Shown one piece after another: positions 55,514 through 64,000 of a DNA stretch of 64,000 nucleotides (positions are counted from its first letter, which is position 1; each line of letters starts with the position of its first letter). The position numbers were made by a program, and so were the translations under genes. This DNA comes from Flavobacteriaceae bacterium MAR_2010_188. GTDB lineage: Bacteria > Bacteroidota > Bacteroidia > Flavobacteriales > Flavobacteriaceae. Where the stretch lies: contig LT629302.1 of NCBI GenBank assembly GCA_900104375.1, positions 620,001-684,000 of the forward strand. Direction: 5' to 3'. Below the pieces are notes generated by a model. That model made no database searches and was not told the origin of the DNA. It was given only the letters and a program-made list of their open reading frames with translations.

Positions 55514-57796
55514 ATGAAAAAAATAATCTTTTTGCTCCTGTTTTTCGGAACACTTTCCGTAGCGGCACAAAACATCGTGCGCTATGACCTGTATGTTCGC
55601 GATACCATAGTCAATTTTACAGGTCAGGAAAAGCGCGCCATTGCCGTAAATGGACAGATACCAATGCCCACGCTCACGTTTACGGAAGGCGATATTGCGG
55701 AAATCTACGTGCACAACGAAATGGATGAGGAAACTGCGATGCATTGGCACGGACTGTTTTTGCCCAATAAGGAAGATGGCGTTCCATACCTCACCCAAAT
55801 GCCAATAAAACCGCATACAGTCCATAAATATACCTTCCCCATCATTCAGCACGGCACCCATTGGTACCACAGCCATTTTGGGCTACAGGAACAATTGGGA
55901 ATGTATGGCTCCATGATTTTGAATAAAAGGACGGATGATAAAACCTTCAGAAAAGGCATCGACGATTTGCCCACCATTCCCATAGTCTTGAGCGAATGGA
56001 CAGATATAAAACCCGAAAATGTACATAGAATGCTCCACAATGCATCAGACTGGTTTGCCATAAAAAAAGGCACCACTCAAAGTTATGCAGAGGCCATAAA
56101 AATGGGACATTTCAAAACAAAACTCCACAACGAGTGGAAACGGATGTTGGCAATGGACGTAAGCGATGTTTATTATGATAAATTTCTCATCAACGGCAAA
56201 AACGAAAATGTAGATACAAGCCTAAAAGGTTTGAAAGCAGGAGATAAGGTGCGTCTGAGAATTTCAAACGGAGGCGCTTCCAGTTATTTTTGGCTTACTT
56301 ATGCCGGTGGAAAGTATACTGTGGTTGCCAATGATGGTAATGATGTGGAACCGGTGGATGTAGACAGATTGCTCATTGCAGTATCCGAAACCTATGATGT
56401 GGTTGTTACCATTCCTGCAGACAGTACGGCATTCGAATTTTTGGTCACACCCGAAGACCGTACCAAATCGGCTTCAATCTATATGGGTAATGGCATCAAG
56501 CAAATCGCTTCCCCATTGCCAAAATTGAAATATTTTGAAGGTATGGAAATGATGAACGGCATGATGAAAATGAATGGAGACCTTGACCAAATGGGAATGA
56601 ACATGAGCATGCAGCAAATGGATATGAACGTGGTGATGTACCCGGAAATTACCGGTGCTCTGGATAAAGGAAAGGACACGAAAATGGAAATGGAGGGCGA
56701 CAACCATGCAGGCCACAATATGGAGGGAATGGAAGACATGAAGATGAACGAAGACATGTACAATAGCAATGAACTCTCGGATATCACAACGCTCAACTAC
56801 GCCATGTTAAAGTCGCCCACCGTGACGACCCTTCCCGATGATGCACCGATAAAAGAACTACATTTTACGCTAACGGGCAATATGAACCGTTACGTCTGGA
56901 GTTTGGACAATAAGGTAATTTCAGAATCGGATAAAATCCTAATAAAAAAAGGTGAAATAGTTAGGATTTCGATGTACAACAATTCTATGATGCGCCATCC
57001 AATGCACTTGCACGGCAACGATTTTAGGTTGCTCAATGGTCAGGGCGAATACGCACCATTAAAGAATGTGGTGGACATTATGCCCATGGAAACCGATGTC
57101 ATTGAGTTTGAAGCAAATGTTAAAGGTGACTGGTTTTTTCACTGCCACATTCTTTATCATATGATGAGCGGTATGGGCAGAGTCTTTAGCTATGAAAACC
57201 AAGAGCCCAATCCATTGATTCCAGATCCGGCCCTTGCTTTACGGAAGCTGAAAGGTGAGGACCGGGAATTCCATGTAATGGCAGAAAACGATTTTGCAAC
57301 CAATGGCAACGATGGGGAACTTATGATCCAAAGTAGACGATGGAGTATCGGTACCGAATGGCGATTAGGTTATAATGACATGCACGGTTACGAAACTGAA
57401 ACCCATATTGGGAGGTATATCGGAAAAATGCAATGGCTGATGCCATTCGTAGGATTTGATTGGCGCTATAGAGAATTTGGGACTCATGAGATTGAGGAGA
57501 ATCTCTTTGGTCAAAAGAACACCAAGAATCGACGTTCTGTATTAAGTGTAGGAGTCAATTATACCTTACCCATGTTAGTAATGGCACAGGCCGAAGTATA
57601 CACAGACGGGAATGTTAGGCTGCAGTTTGAGCGGGGGGATATTCCTATTACCCCAAGGCTACGCATGAATTTGATGTGGAATACCGACAAGGAGTATATG
57701 GGCGGACTTAGATATATAGCCACCCGAAATTTGGGAATTACCACACATTATGACAGCGATATGGGATTGGGGTTTGGACTTAATCTGAATTATTGA
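55514..57796 (+). CDS. Multicopper oxidase with CopB-like C-terminal barrel
   Basis: About 760 residues from ATG 55514 (the frame opens at 55478 with TTG, rejected). A signal peptide (1-19) is followed by three cupredoxin domains with copper ligands in HWHGLF, HWYHSHFG, HPMHLHGNDF and HCHILYHMMSGM. A Met/His-rich loop near 350-420 is typical of cuprous oxidases. From about residue 600 the sequence continues as beta-barrel strands like CopB/PcoB (IGTEWRLGYNDMHGYETE). It oxidises Cu(I) in the periplasm. Confidence 0.9.
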   Translation: MKKIIFLLLFFGTLSVAAQNIVRYDLYVRDTIVNFTGQEKRAIAVNGQIPMPTLTFTEGDIAEIYVHNEMDEETAMHWHGLFLPNKEDGVPYLTQMPIKPHTVHKYTFPIIQHGTHWYHSHFGLQEQLGMYGSMILNKRTDDKTFRKGIDDLPTIPIVLSEWTDIKPENVHRMLHNASDWFAIKKGTTQSYAEAIKMGHFKTKLHNEWKRMLAMDVSDVYYDKFLINGKNENVDTSLKGLKAGDKVRLRISNGGASSYFWLTYAGGKYTVVANDGNDVEPVDVDRLLIAVSETYDVVVTIPADSTAFEFLVTPEDRTKSASIYMGNGIKQIASPLPKLKYFEGMEMMNGMMKMNGDLDQMGMNMSMQQMDMNVVMYPEITGALDKGKDTKMEMEGDNHAGHNMEGMEDMKMNEDMYNSNELSDITTLNYAMLKSPTVTTLPDDAPIKELHFTLTGNMNRYVWSLDNKVISESDKILIKKGEIVRISMYNNSMMRHPMHLHGNDFRLLNGQGEYAPLKNVVDIMPMETDVIEFEANVKGDWFFHCHILYHMMSGMGRVFSYENQEPNPLIPDPALALRKLKGEDREFHVMAENDFATNGNDGELMIQSRRWSIGTEWRLGYNDMHGYETETHIGRYIGKMQWLMPFVGFDWRYREFGTHEIEENLFGQKNTKNRRSVLSVGVNYTLPMLVMAQAEVYTDGNVRLQFERGDIPITPRLRMNLMWNTDKEYMGGLRYIATRNLGITTHYDSDMGLGFGLNLNY

Positions 57797-57807
57797 TTTT
57801 CTTAGAG

Positions 57808-57973
57808 CCAACTTACCTCATTCTAATTTTGAAGCATAGACATTCTCCCAATGCTCCTTCTTTAGCTTCCTAACAGTTTTTTTGTTTCCACAATTAACGC
57901 AAGATATTGTAAGCAGTATTTTAGATTGTAATAAGGTTACTTGATATAATTAAGGAAATAGTCTTAACAAACA
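57808..57973. repeat. Direct repeat, copy A: 5' end and upstream region of a methyltransferase gene
   Basis: About 166 bp very similar to 58807-58976. It holds the first 29 codons (minus strand) and upstream region of the methyltransferase, with the start ATG changed to GTG and a frameshift. Gene body and C-terminal part are absent. It begins 12 bp after the oxidase stop codon, at the end of the copper island. Confidence 0.85.
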
Positions 57974-57977
57974 ATGT

Positions 57978-58235
57978 AGTGACGTGGCGATAGAAACGGC
58001 CGATCTTACCATTCAAATAGACCAGCCCACCGAGATTGCTAAAGCTATAAGAATAGGTCGTTCTACAAGACGCATTGTTTGGCAAAATATAGGCTAAGAT
58101 TTTGGAGTTAAGATAATTGTATTGATTTTAGAAGCAGGAGGCTTGGCCACTATCTAGGAAGCTGTTTTTACCGATGTGGGTGTGGCGTTCTTAGCGATCT
58201 TAAATGCTGTGAGGTTGCATAAATTGAAGTGGTAA
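57978..58235 (+). pseudogene. zntA: 3' fragment of a Zn/Cd-type P-type ATPase
   Basis: Translated, the fragment reads SDVAIETADLTIQIDQPTEIAKAI and then VWQNIG, followed by a TAA. It continues DFGVKIIVLILEAGGLATI, then a TAG in place of Trp, then EAVFTDVGVAFLAILNAVRLHK. This is the C-terminal end (last two helices) of a ZntA/CadA-family exporter, with two nonsense mutations and no upstream part. It follows the repeat by 4 bp. Confidence 0.85.
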
Positions 58236-58254
58236 TCGCCGGTAATTACAAAGC

Positions 58255-58893
58255 TTATTTAACTTTTTGTAAAAGTACATAAGTAAAATCCTGTGATGTA
58301 TCAAAAGGCGTTTGGTGAACAACATCCATGTTTTTTCTCAATTCGAATTGAGGACTAAATAGTTCTTTTAAACATTCTGCATTGTACTGCGAAATTGGAA
58401 GTCCACTGCACGTAGTTGGTCCGTAAGGAGCAAAAGTTGCCAGAATTAGATATCCATTTAATTCTATGGAATCTGAAGCAAGTTTCACATAGGTTACAAT
58501 ATGTTTATTTTCCGTTAAAAAGTGAAAGGTTGCCCGGTCGTGCCAAACGGAAAATTGATTATTAGGTTTATATTCCAAAATATCGCTTACAATCCAATTG
58601 ACTTTTGCAGAATCCATTCCTAGCTTTTGTTGTGTACGCTCTAAGGCTTTCTCTGAAATGTCCAATACGCTAAGATTTTTGAATCCCATCTTATTTAAGT
58701 AAATGATAAAATTGGAGTTACCACCTCCAATATCGATAATCGATTTGTTTTTATTAATGTTTAATCCTTTGATAATATTTATGGAGGTTTCTGGATTTTC
58801 TTGGTACCAACTTACCTCATTATCTAATTTTGAAACATAGACATTCTCCCAATGCTCCTTCTTTAGCTTCCTAACAGTTTTTTCTTTTTCCAT
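58255..58893 (-). CDS. Class I SAM-dependent methyltransferase
   Basis: 212 residues. Motif I IIDIGGGNSNFIIYL near 52 binds SAM, DISEKA near 77 carries the acidic ribose-binding residue, and HDRATFHFLTE near 118 follows. The family resembles thiopurine/tellurite-type methyltransferases, but the acceptor cannot be named. A truncated extra copy of its 5' end lies at 57808. It is encoded on the minus strand, opposite to its neighbours. Confidence 0.82.
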   Translation of the reverse strand: MEKEKTVRKLKKEHWENVYVSKLDNEVSWYQENPETSINIIKGLNINKNKSIIDIGGGNSNFIIYLNKMGFKNLSVLDISEKALERTQQKLGMDSAKVNWIVSDILEYKPNNQFSVWHDRATFHFLTENKHIVTYVKLASDSIELNGYLILATFAPYGPTTCSGLPISQYNAECLKELFSPQFELRKNMDVVHQTPFDTSQDFTYVLLQKVK

Positions 58894-58976
58894 AATTAGC
58901 GCAAGTTAGCGTTAGCTGTATTTTTAGATTGTAACAAAGGTTACTTGACATACCTAAAAATTAATCTTAACAAACA
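58807..58976. repeat. Direct repeat, copy B: 5' end of the methyltransferase and its upstream region
   Basis: About 170 bp matching 57808-57973, separated by roughly 1 kb. It includes the functional start codon and upstream region of the methyltransferase at 58255-58893. The pair suggests a past duplication whose left copy was cut off by the copper island. Confidence 0.85.
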
Positions 58977-59042
58977 TTTAGGTCTTAAGTGTATCCTTTG
59001 TTACAATGCCCAAGGGCCCTAATTTATAAGTTTGTGAACCAT

Positions 59043-59426
59043 ATGAATTACCATTTTTATATAACTTTCTTTTTAGGAGTATTTTTTTCGCTGCAATTTA
59101 TATTGGTTTCTTCTAATCAATCTGAAGGGTTACAGAAGCAGGAGAGTTATTCTGTACGTCTTGGTAAATGCAAGAAAAGAATATTTAAAATAGGTCAGGG
59201 CACAGATCAACTTAAACCTAATTTTAAGTCTAAAGTAAATTATGATGTTCTTTGCAATTCGCCTGTAAGTTTAGAAGCCGAATATTTTAAAGTCAATATT
59301 AGGAATGAGAAAAACTTAGTTTATGATTTTGTAGATTTTAAAATAAACATTCCCAATCTCAAAAAAAATATTCCGCCTCCAAGAATAACGCTAGTTTACT
59401 CAAAACATACAACGGAGAAGACCTAG
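59043..59426 (+). CDS. Hypothetical secreted protein
   Basis: About 127 residues from ATG 59043. The frame opens upstream at 58989, but this start gives a clear signal peptide ending near VSSN. The mature part is Lys-rich with two Cys, and near the end NIPPPRITL. I do not recognise a family. It precedes the DoxX gene by 66 bp on the same strand and may belong to that operon. Confidence 0.6.
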   Translation: MNYHFYITFFLGVFFSLQFILVSSNQSEGLQKQESYSVRLGKCKKRIFKIGQGTDQLKPNFKSKVNYDVLCNSPVSLEAEYFKVNIRNEKNLVYDFVDFKINIPNLKKNIPPPRITLVYSKHTTEKT

Positions 59427-59492
59427 GGTAATTTATTAAAATCCGGTTTTAAAGGGCTTCATTTTTTTTAAATCCATAAAATATAATTTAAG

Positions 59493-59915
59493 ATGACGAC
59501 ACAAATCTTGGTCAATCGTCGTTCAATACAATTACTACGGGTACTATTGAGCGGAATTTTTTTAGTGGCGGGTTTTGGCCATTTATTGAACACTGAAAAG
59601 ACAGCAAATCGAATAGAAATGGCAAATTTTAAAGGGCTAGCTTATTTTTTTGGTGAACCTAAACTGCTGATTATTTTATCAGGTATAGTGATGCTGACAG
59701 CTGGCTTTAGTTTTTTAATGGGATATAAAACCAAATGGGCTGCATTAATATTGATTGGTGTTTTGATTCCCATTACTTTGACGGTCCAAGTCGGTCAAAT
59801 CAACACCCTTGGTCCATTATTCAAAAACATTGCAATTTTCGGAGGACTTATGTTCTTCGTGTTAAATAATACTTCTAATTTAAAAAACAATAAAGATGAA
59901 AAAAATAATTTTTAG
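59493..59915 (+). CDS. DoxX-family membrane protein
   Basis: The 140-residue protein has four membrane helices. The DoxX signature is seen in LLRVLLSGIFLVAGFGHLLNTEKTANRIE near 14-42 and in VMLTAGFSFLMGYKTKWAAL. DoxX relatives act in thiosulfate:quinone oxidoreductase or redox complexes. It overlaps the following DsrE gene by 20 bp, which indicates translational coupling. Confidence 0.87.
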   Translation: MTTQILVNRRSIQLLRVLLSGIFLVAGFGHLLNTEKTANRIEMANFKGLAYFFGEPKLLIILSGIVMLTAGFSFLMGYKTKWAALILIGVLIPITLTVQVGQINTLGPLFKNIAIFGGLMFFVLNNTSNLKNNKDEKNNF

Positions 59916-60318
59916 TTCAATATTATTAATTCTTGTGGTGTTTCCCACAACGCTGAATGCCCAAGATTCAACGGATCATTCCCTTTACAATTATGTGGTA
60001 TTGACAAAGAAAATCCAACAATTAAGGCCAATTTTATTAACGGCCGAGGCACTAAAAAAGGAAGATCAACATCATTTTGGAGATTTTCAAGTTATAATCT
60101 GCGGAAAGGAGATAGAGGATTTGACAAATCTAGATAAAATGGGTGAATTTGTTTCAATGGCAAAGGAGGCGGGAGTAACTCTTGTGGCCTGTGGTTTTTC
60201 TTTAAATAAATTTAAGGTTGATGTAACGAAAATACCTGAAGGAATTTTAATGGTTGAAAATGGTATACTTCATAATTTTCAATTGCAAAAAAAGGGTTAT
60301 TATAGTTTAGGATTGTGA
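59896..60318 (+). CDS. DsrE-like sulfur-relay family protein
   Basis: 140 residues with a signal peptide (1-22, ending NAQ), so it is periplasmic, and the DsrE/DsrF fold. FQVIICGKEIEDL carries a Cys near 71, and TLVACGFSLNKF near 95 carries a second Cys. DsrE proteins transfer sulfane sulfur or act in redox. It is coupled upstream to DoxX (20-bp overlap) and downstream to the thioredoxin-like gene (4-bp overlap). Confidence 0.8.
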   Translation: MKKIIFSSILLILVVFPTTLNAQDSTDHSLYNYVVLTKKIQQLRPILLTAEALKKEDQHHFGDFQVIICGKEIEDLTNLDKMGEFVSMAKEAGVTLVACGFSLNKFKVDVTKIPEGILMVENGILHNFQLQKKGYYSLGL

Positions 60319-60905
60319 AAAAGTCAACTAAAAAGGAAATTCTTCAATATTCAATTTTTCTAATAATAGCACTGACACTTTATATGACGGGGCTTCATAC
60401 CGAGGTTATTGGATTTGTTCAACGCGGAATTGTATCTACAGGACTCTTAAATCCCCACTTGAATATTTCAAATAATGATGCCAATGGAAAAAAAATCAAA
60501 GCTGACCTTGGCTTATTGCTTATAGATGAATCGGGAAAAACAATTGCCTTAGAAGAATTAGAAGGGAAGGTAATTTTTATTAACCTTTGGGCGACCCGGT
60601 GCCCGCCTTGTATTGCCGAAATGCCAGGCATAAACGCCCTTTATAAGGAATTTAAGGATGAAGATGACGTAAAGTGTTTAATGATTTCGTTGGATAATAA
60701 TTTTGAAACCGCAAAATCCTTTATAAAAAGAAAAGGGTTTGAATTTGAAGTATATACGCCCCGCAACTTGCCTGTAATGTATGATTCTGGCAGTATCCCA
60801 TCCACTTTTATTATAGATAAAGAAGGGAATTTGGTTTTGACCCATAAAGGAATGGCGGATTATGATACTTCAAAATTTAAGGAATTCATAAGGCAATTAA
60901 AATAA
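60315..60905 (+). CDS. TlpA-like thioredoxin-family protein
   Basis: 196 residues from GTG 60315 with an N-terminal membrane anchor (about 9-25). The thioredoxin-like domain follows, with GKVIFINLWATRCPPCIAEMPG and the active CPPC near 97, cis-Pro segment SIPSTFIID near 155. The residue before the active Cys is Arg, where TlpA proteins usually have Trp. It probably maintains thiols in the periplasm. Immediately after the stop, the same frame runs on as a 23-residue hydrophobic ORF to 60977, likely chance. Confidence 0.87.
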   Translation: MKKSTKKEILQYSIFLIIALTLYMTGLHTEVIGFVQRGIVSTGLLNPHLNISNNDANGKKIKADLGLLLIDESGKTIALEELEGKVIFINLWATRCPPCIAEMPGINALYKEFKDEDDVKCLMISLDNNFETAKSFIKRKGFEFEVYTPRNLPVMYDSGSIPSTFIIDKEGNLVLTHKGMADYDTSKFKEFIRQLK

Positions 60906-61262
60906 TTGGTTGGAATCTCAGTAGCTTTAGGATTAGGAGTTTTCCCTCTGATTTTTTTATTATTTGTCTTCATTTAAATTTGTATTTCAGTTCTAAAAAC
61001 ATACTTCATATAATTATCCACCGGATTAGTGGTATAAAAGTCACTAATGTTAAAATTAGACTATAAGTCTACCATACTAAGTATGGCATGGAATCCTATA
61101 TTCTATTGTATACAATTATGGATATACGTCAAGGTTTATAGCTTTCGCGATAAGATTAATAACTTTTTATTATTAGTTTATTGATGGAGCTTTGGTCCTG
61201 AGAAAACATGGCTAATGGTTCAGTTGAAATAAAAAAAAATATTAATTATAGAAATCAAAATA
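60906..61262. other. Gene-free region with four inverted repeats
   Basis: A 357-bp gap between the TlpA-like gene and an acidic lipoprotein. It includes a hydrophobic in-frame run-on of the TlpA frame (60906-60977) and, at 61025-61116, four palindromes: ATTAGTG/CACTAAT, TAGACT/AGTCTA, CCATACT/AGTATGG and perfect ATTGTATACAAT. No protein, tRNA or known riboswitch pattern is seen. Confidence 0.6.
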
Positions 61263-61880
61263 ATGAAAACAATAAATAGAATGAAAAAAATAAAACAAAC
61301 GACCAAAAATTTAATATTACCCCTATTGGCATTAGGTCTCGTATACAGTTGCGACTTCGATAAAACACAAGAAGGTGAACTACCTGAAGTGGATGTCGAC
61401 ATAAGTGCAGAAGAAGGAGAAATGCCAGAATACGACGTAGATTGGGCTGAAGTAAATGTTGGGACCACCACCAAAACCGTGGAAGTTCCAAAAGTTGTTG
61501 TGGTAATGGAAGAAGAAACAGTAGAAGTACCGACGATAGATGTGGACATGCCTGACGATAATGGCGAAAAATCGGAGAGAACTTTGATGATTGAAGCCGA
61601 GGTTACAGGAAAAGAACACAATATCGATATCCAACAGATTTGGGCATCCGGAAAAACACTTCACGTTATTGCAGAATTAGAAGAACTTGATACTGACTTG
61701 GGTGATAAAAAACTTAGAGTGCAAGACCAGGTAACTCTTAACGCAGCAGATTTAGATGTTCGTTATTATATAGTTGGTGAAAGACCCGACAGAGTATTTA
61801 ATGATAGACATGATTACGTAAAATCTATGAGTGATTTAGAAGATAAAATTGGTGAACACCGAGTTATCTACACTAAATAA
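61263..61880 (+). CDS. Acidic lipoprotein of unknown function
   Basis: 205 residues (an in-frame ATG at 61281 is an alternative start). It has a lipobox LVYSC near residue 30, then a very acidic repetitive segment about 35-105 (EGELPEVDVDIS, VPKVVVVMEEE, PTIDVDMPDD). A C-terminal domain beginning MIEAEVTGK near 110 resembles the family's beta-rich fold. The Asp/Glu run could bind Ca or other cations. It has a strong terminator after it. Confidence 0.65.
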   Translation: MKTINRMKKIKQTTKNLILPLLALGLVYSCDFDKTQEGELPEVDVDISAEEGEMPEYDVDWAEVNVGTTTKTVEVPKVVVVMEEETVEVPTIDVDMPDDNGEKSERTLMIEAEVTGKEHNIDIQQIWASGKTLHVIAELEELDTDLGDKKLRVQDQVTLNAADLDVRYYIVGERPDRVFNDRHDYVKSMSDLEDKIGEHRVIYTK

Positions 61881-61901
61881 ATAACAAGCCTCAATAATAA
61901 C

Positions 61902-61937
61902 ATCCCCGTATTTTAGATAGTGCGGGGATTTTTTTTT
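61902..61937 (+). terminator. Rho-independent terminator after the acidic lipoprotein gene
   Basis: A 7-bp stem ATCCCCG/CGGGGAT with a 14-nt loop is followed by eight T residues, 22 bp after the stop codon. Confidence 0.88.
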
Positions 61938-62129
61938 AAAATTATCAAGAGTTAAAGAAATCGATTCTCCCAGAAAAATATGTCTGTAAATAAAATTGGA
62001 GGACAAAAAGTATACTTTTCATACCATATACATCTTGAGTAAAGCAAGCTGTTTGACGAAAATATTGAGAAGGTCAACAAACTAATATTCAGAATAATAA
62101 TTGATACAATATCAGATAAGGAAAACTCT

Positions 62130-64000
62130 TTAAAAGTCCGCTTTTAGACTCACCATAGCTAGCCTACCGATAGATGGAGAGCCAACAAATTCTATCTGAC
62201 GGGTATTAAAAACGTTAGACATATTGAAATTGAAGAGCAAATTTTTATTCCAACGATATTCTGCTCCAAAATCAAAAGTTGTGAATCCGCCCAAAGGTCC
62301 ATAATTAAAATTTTTCGGAGGGGTTCTTGTTCCAGCACCTTCGGCGCTTCCAACCTGATTTCCACTATAAAAATCATATTCTTGAACCATTCTAGCACCA
62401 AAAGACAGAGCGAGATGGTCCTTCAAAAGATTTTCAAATGTTAGAAGAGCAATTCCTCTATGATTTGGTGCATTAATACTTTTTTCGTCTTGAGCTATTA
62501 CACCATCCTTGTTAGCATCATTTTCTTCAAACTTAGCATTGAGCCAAGAATATTTAACCGCTAATTGAACAGATGGCAAAAGAGTGTAACTTAACCCTAA
62601 ATCCAGACCATATACTTTGGCCTTACCGTAATTAAAGAAAGTAAAAAAGGTAGCTCCTTGCAGAGTATCATTGCTTACCGTACCTGCTAAATTTGGATTA
62701 TGGTTCACTTCAATACCATTTACGGATAGGGCTCTACCACCAACAGGGAGTGAGGGCGTTATAAAGTTTTTGCTTGTACCATAATAGGCATTAGCATCCA
62801 CCCATAGTTTTTGGGTAGGCTGCTCTTTAAAACCCAATTCCCATGTATTAACTTCTTCCACTTTTAAAGGCTGGGTAGTACGCACAGACGCTGGATCATT
62901 AACGATTGAATTATTCGGAATATATGAAATACCTGTTCCTCCATTACCAAAGAAAAAATCTTGAATACTGGCATACTGATTCTGTATGGATGGCCGAGCA
63001 TAGGCTTTTGCCCAACCAAATCGAATATTTCCCTGAGCAAGATCTTTTACCAAAGTTAACTTGGGGGCAAACAAATCCTTGAAGTTATCATTATTATCAT
63101 AACGTATCGCCCCAATAAGACGCAAATCAGTAAGAATGCTTTTTTCAAGTTGTAAAACGGCCCCAATCTGGGAGACAGAAATATCACCAGCTTCTCCAAC
63201 CAAGGTAGTCCCATTATCGGTGTTGGGGCGTGCGTTTTCAAAATCCAATCCTGCAACTAGAAATAATCCAGCTTCCGAAAAGTTGGTATTATATTGAAAA
63301 TCAGCATTAAACCTCCTGCTTTTCTCTTTAAAGCGTACGGCATTTAAAGCAAACTGTTCCGCTTCGTCTGGGGGTAAATATAACGGACCTGGCTGTGTTC
63401 TCATCCAATAGATCTGAGTATATCCGCTCAGGGTATAGCTCTTACCAAGCGTGCCCCAAGTATTGTACACATTGGCATAGAAATGGGGACTTTTGTATCT
63501 GGCTTGTAAAAAGCTGTAGCCTACGCCTCTCATTTGATTACGACCCGAAGTGGTAACCTGTAAAAAATCATTGCTGCTTGCTCCCCCCGAAACCACGATT
63601 TCAGTTTTGGGGTTAATGTTGTAATAGAGATGACCTTCCCCCGAAGATGACGAAAGTCGAAATCGACATTACGCTCAGGAATTCCTTTAGGAGGCCTTCC
63701 GACATACACACTATCAACAAAATTAAATTCTTGCCCGCTGGCATATTCTCCAGTGATTTTCCAGGCCCAATTCTCATTTATTTTCTGAGCGTGCCTTAAT
63801 CTCCCACTAAACTGTTGTTGATTGCCGGCACTCAATGAAACAGATGTTCCCGGAGAGAGGCGTGGATCTTTGGTGATTGTATTGAACACTCCGTTATGTG
63901 CATTGGGTCCATATAGGGCCGTTTGCGGTCCTACCACAATTTCTATTTGCCGGATATCATCCTTTATTGTTGTACCATTATTAAATACAGGTAAACCCCC
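62130..64000 (-). pseudogene. TonB-dependent receptor, frameshifted and cut by the window edge
   Basis: On the minus strand the plug domain is seen first (IRQIEIVVGPQTALYGPNAHNGVFN, from 64000). Barrel sequence follows to 63640, then a frame change at a run of G bases (plus C run 63638-63642) near HLRG/GEGHLYYN, and the rest of the barrel, SGGASSNDFLQV through to the C-terminal ADF at 62130. The G run is one base short of the length needed (5, not 6). It is an outer-membrane siderophore or oligomer receptor. The N-terminus and signal lie beyond the window. Confidence 0.8.

Noticed and set aside
57808-58976. Direct repeats as attachment sites of an integrative element
   Set aside because: They contain the 5' coding end of a methyltransferase, lie only 1 kb apart, and no integrase is present; a duplication is simpler.
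60906-60977. Small membrane protein or C-terminal extension of the TlpA-like gene
   Set aside because: It lacks a start codon and follows a clear TAA; no homologous pattern is recognised, so it is noted only in the intergenic entry.

Overview
The window is bacterial chromosomal DNA from the phylum Bacteroidota, most likely the family Flavobacteriaceae. The evidence is low-GC sequence, promoters with the Bacteroidota -7 box (TAnnTTTG), a type IX secretion sorting tail (16497-16985), a TonB-dependent receptor, and many lipoproteins and copper-resistance families typical of the group. I see no tRNA, rRNA, CRISPR array, integrase or transposase.

Layout. (1) 1-16985 is mostly housekeeping or stress genes: a serine hydrolase, an MtfA-like peptidase, a formylglycine-generating-enzyme-like lipoprotein, and a tightly packed carbohydrate cluster (SDR dehydrogenase, GH63-like glucosidase, glycogen-debranching-type enzyme). 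These are followed by Dps, an aldo/keto reductase, a persulfide dioxygenase-rhodanese fusion, a secreted rhodanese, a methyltransferase, and a fibre-like surface protein with a T9SS cargo partner. (2) 17486-20302 is a small, partly decayed copper module: an HMA-AraC regulator, a Cys-rich copper-storage protein, HMA chaperones, and a relic of copA that a deletion has joined to a DUF305 gene. (3) 20372-25574 holds mixed genes, including a second HMA-AraC regulator, a VIT-family transporter and several broken genes (a BON-domain protein, a cation ATPase). (4) 25720-37391 is a stress or low-energy island: universal stress proteins, ZIP transporter (frameshifted), OsmC, porin, YceI, zinc alcohol dehydrogenase, acetyl-CoA hydrolase/transferase, and a PAS histidine kinase with a response regulator that carries a CRP/FNR-type DNA-binding half. 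Five promoters here share one architecture (a CTGAT-N4-ATCAG-like site exactly 22 nt before a TAnnTTT box), which suggests one regulon. (5) 39113-57796 is a large copper-resistance island, all on the plus strand: small Cys-rich secreted protein, CusA-type RND pump, TolC-like channel, DUF3347 proteins, haem-binding-domain protein, HMA-AraC regulator, CopA ATPase, DUF2911, PepSY, DUF305, CusB-like adaptor, a periplasmic HMA/Met-rich protein and a multicopper oxidase with a CopB-like tail. (6) 57797-64000 holds a direct repeat around a zntA fragment and a methyltransferase, a DoxX-DsrE-TlpA operon, an acidic lipoprotein, and a frameshifted TonB-dependent receptor cut by the window edge.

How the parts work together. 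The copper island covers every compartment: CopA exports Cu(I) from the cytoplasm, the CusA/adaptor/TolC set removes it across the outer membrane, and the oxidase and DUF3347/HMA/Met-rich proteins handle periplasmic copper. The HMA-AraC proteins are the only obvious local copper sensors. A shared motif (AATT(G/A)TG(T/A)CAA, 20 nt before a -7 box) precedes both the copper-storage gene and intact copA. Several broken paralogues (copA relic, chimeric ORF at 46426, zntA fragment, cation-ATPase fragment) show that metal-handling modules have repeatedly been duplicated and deleted in this locus.
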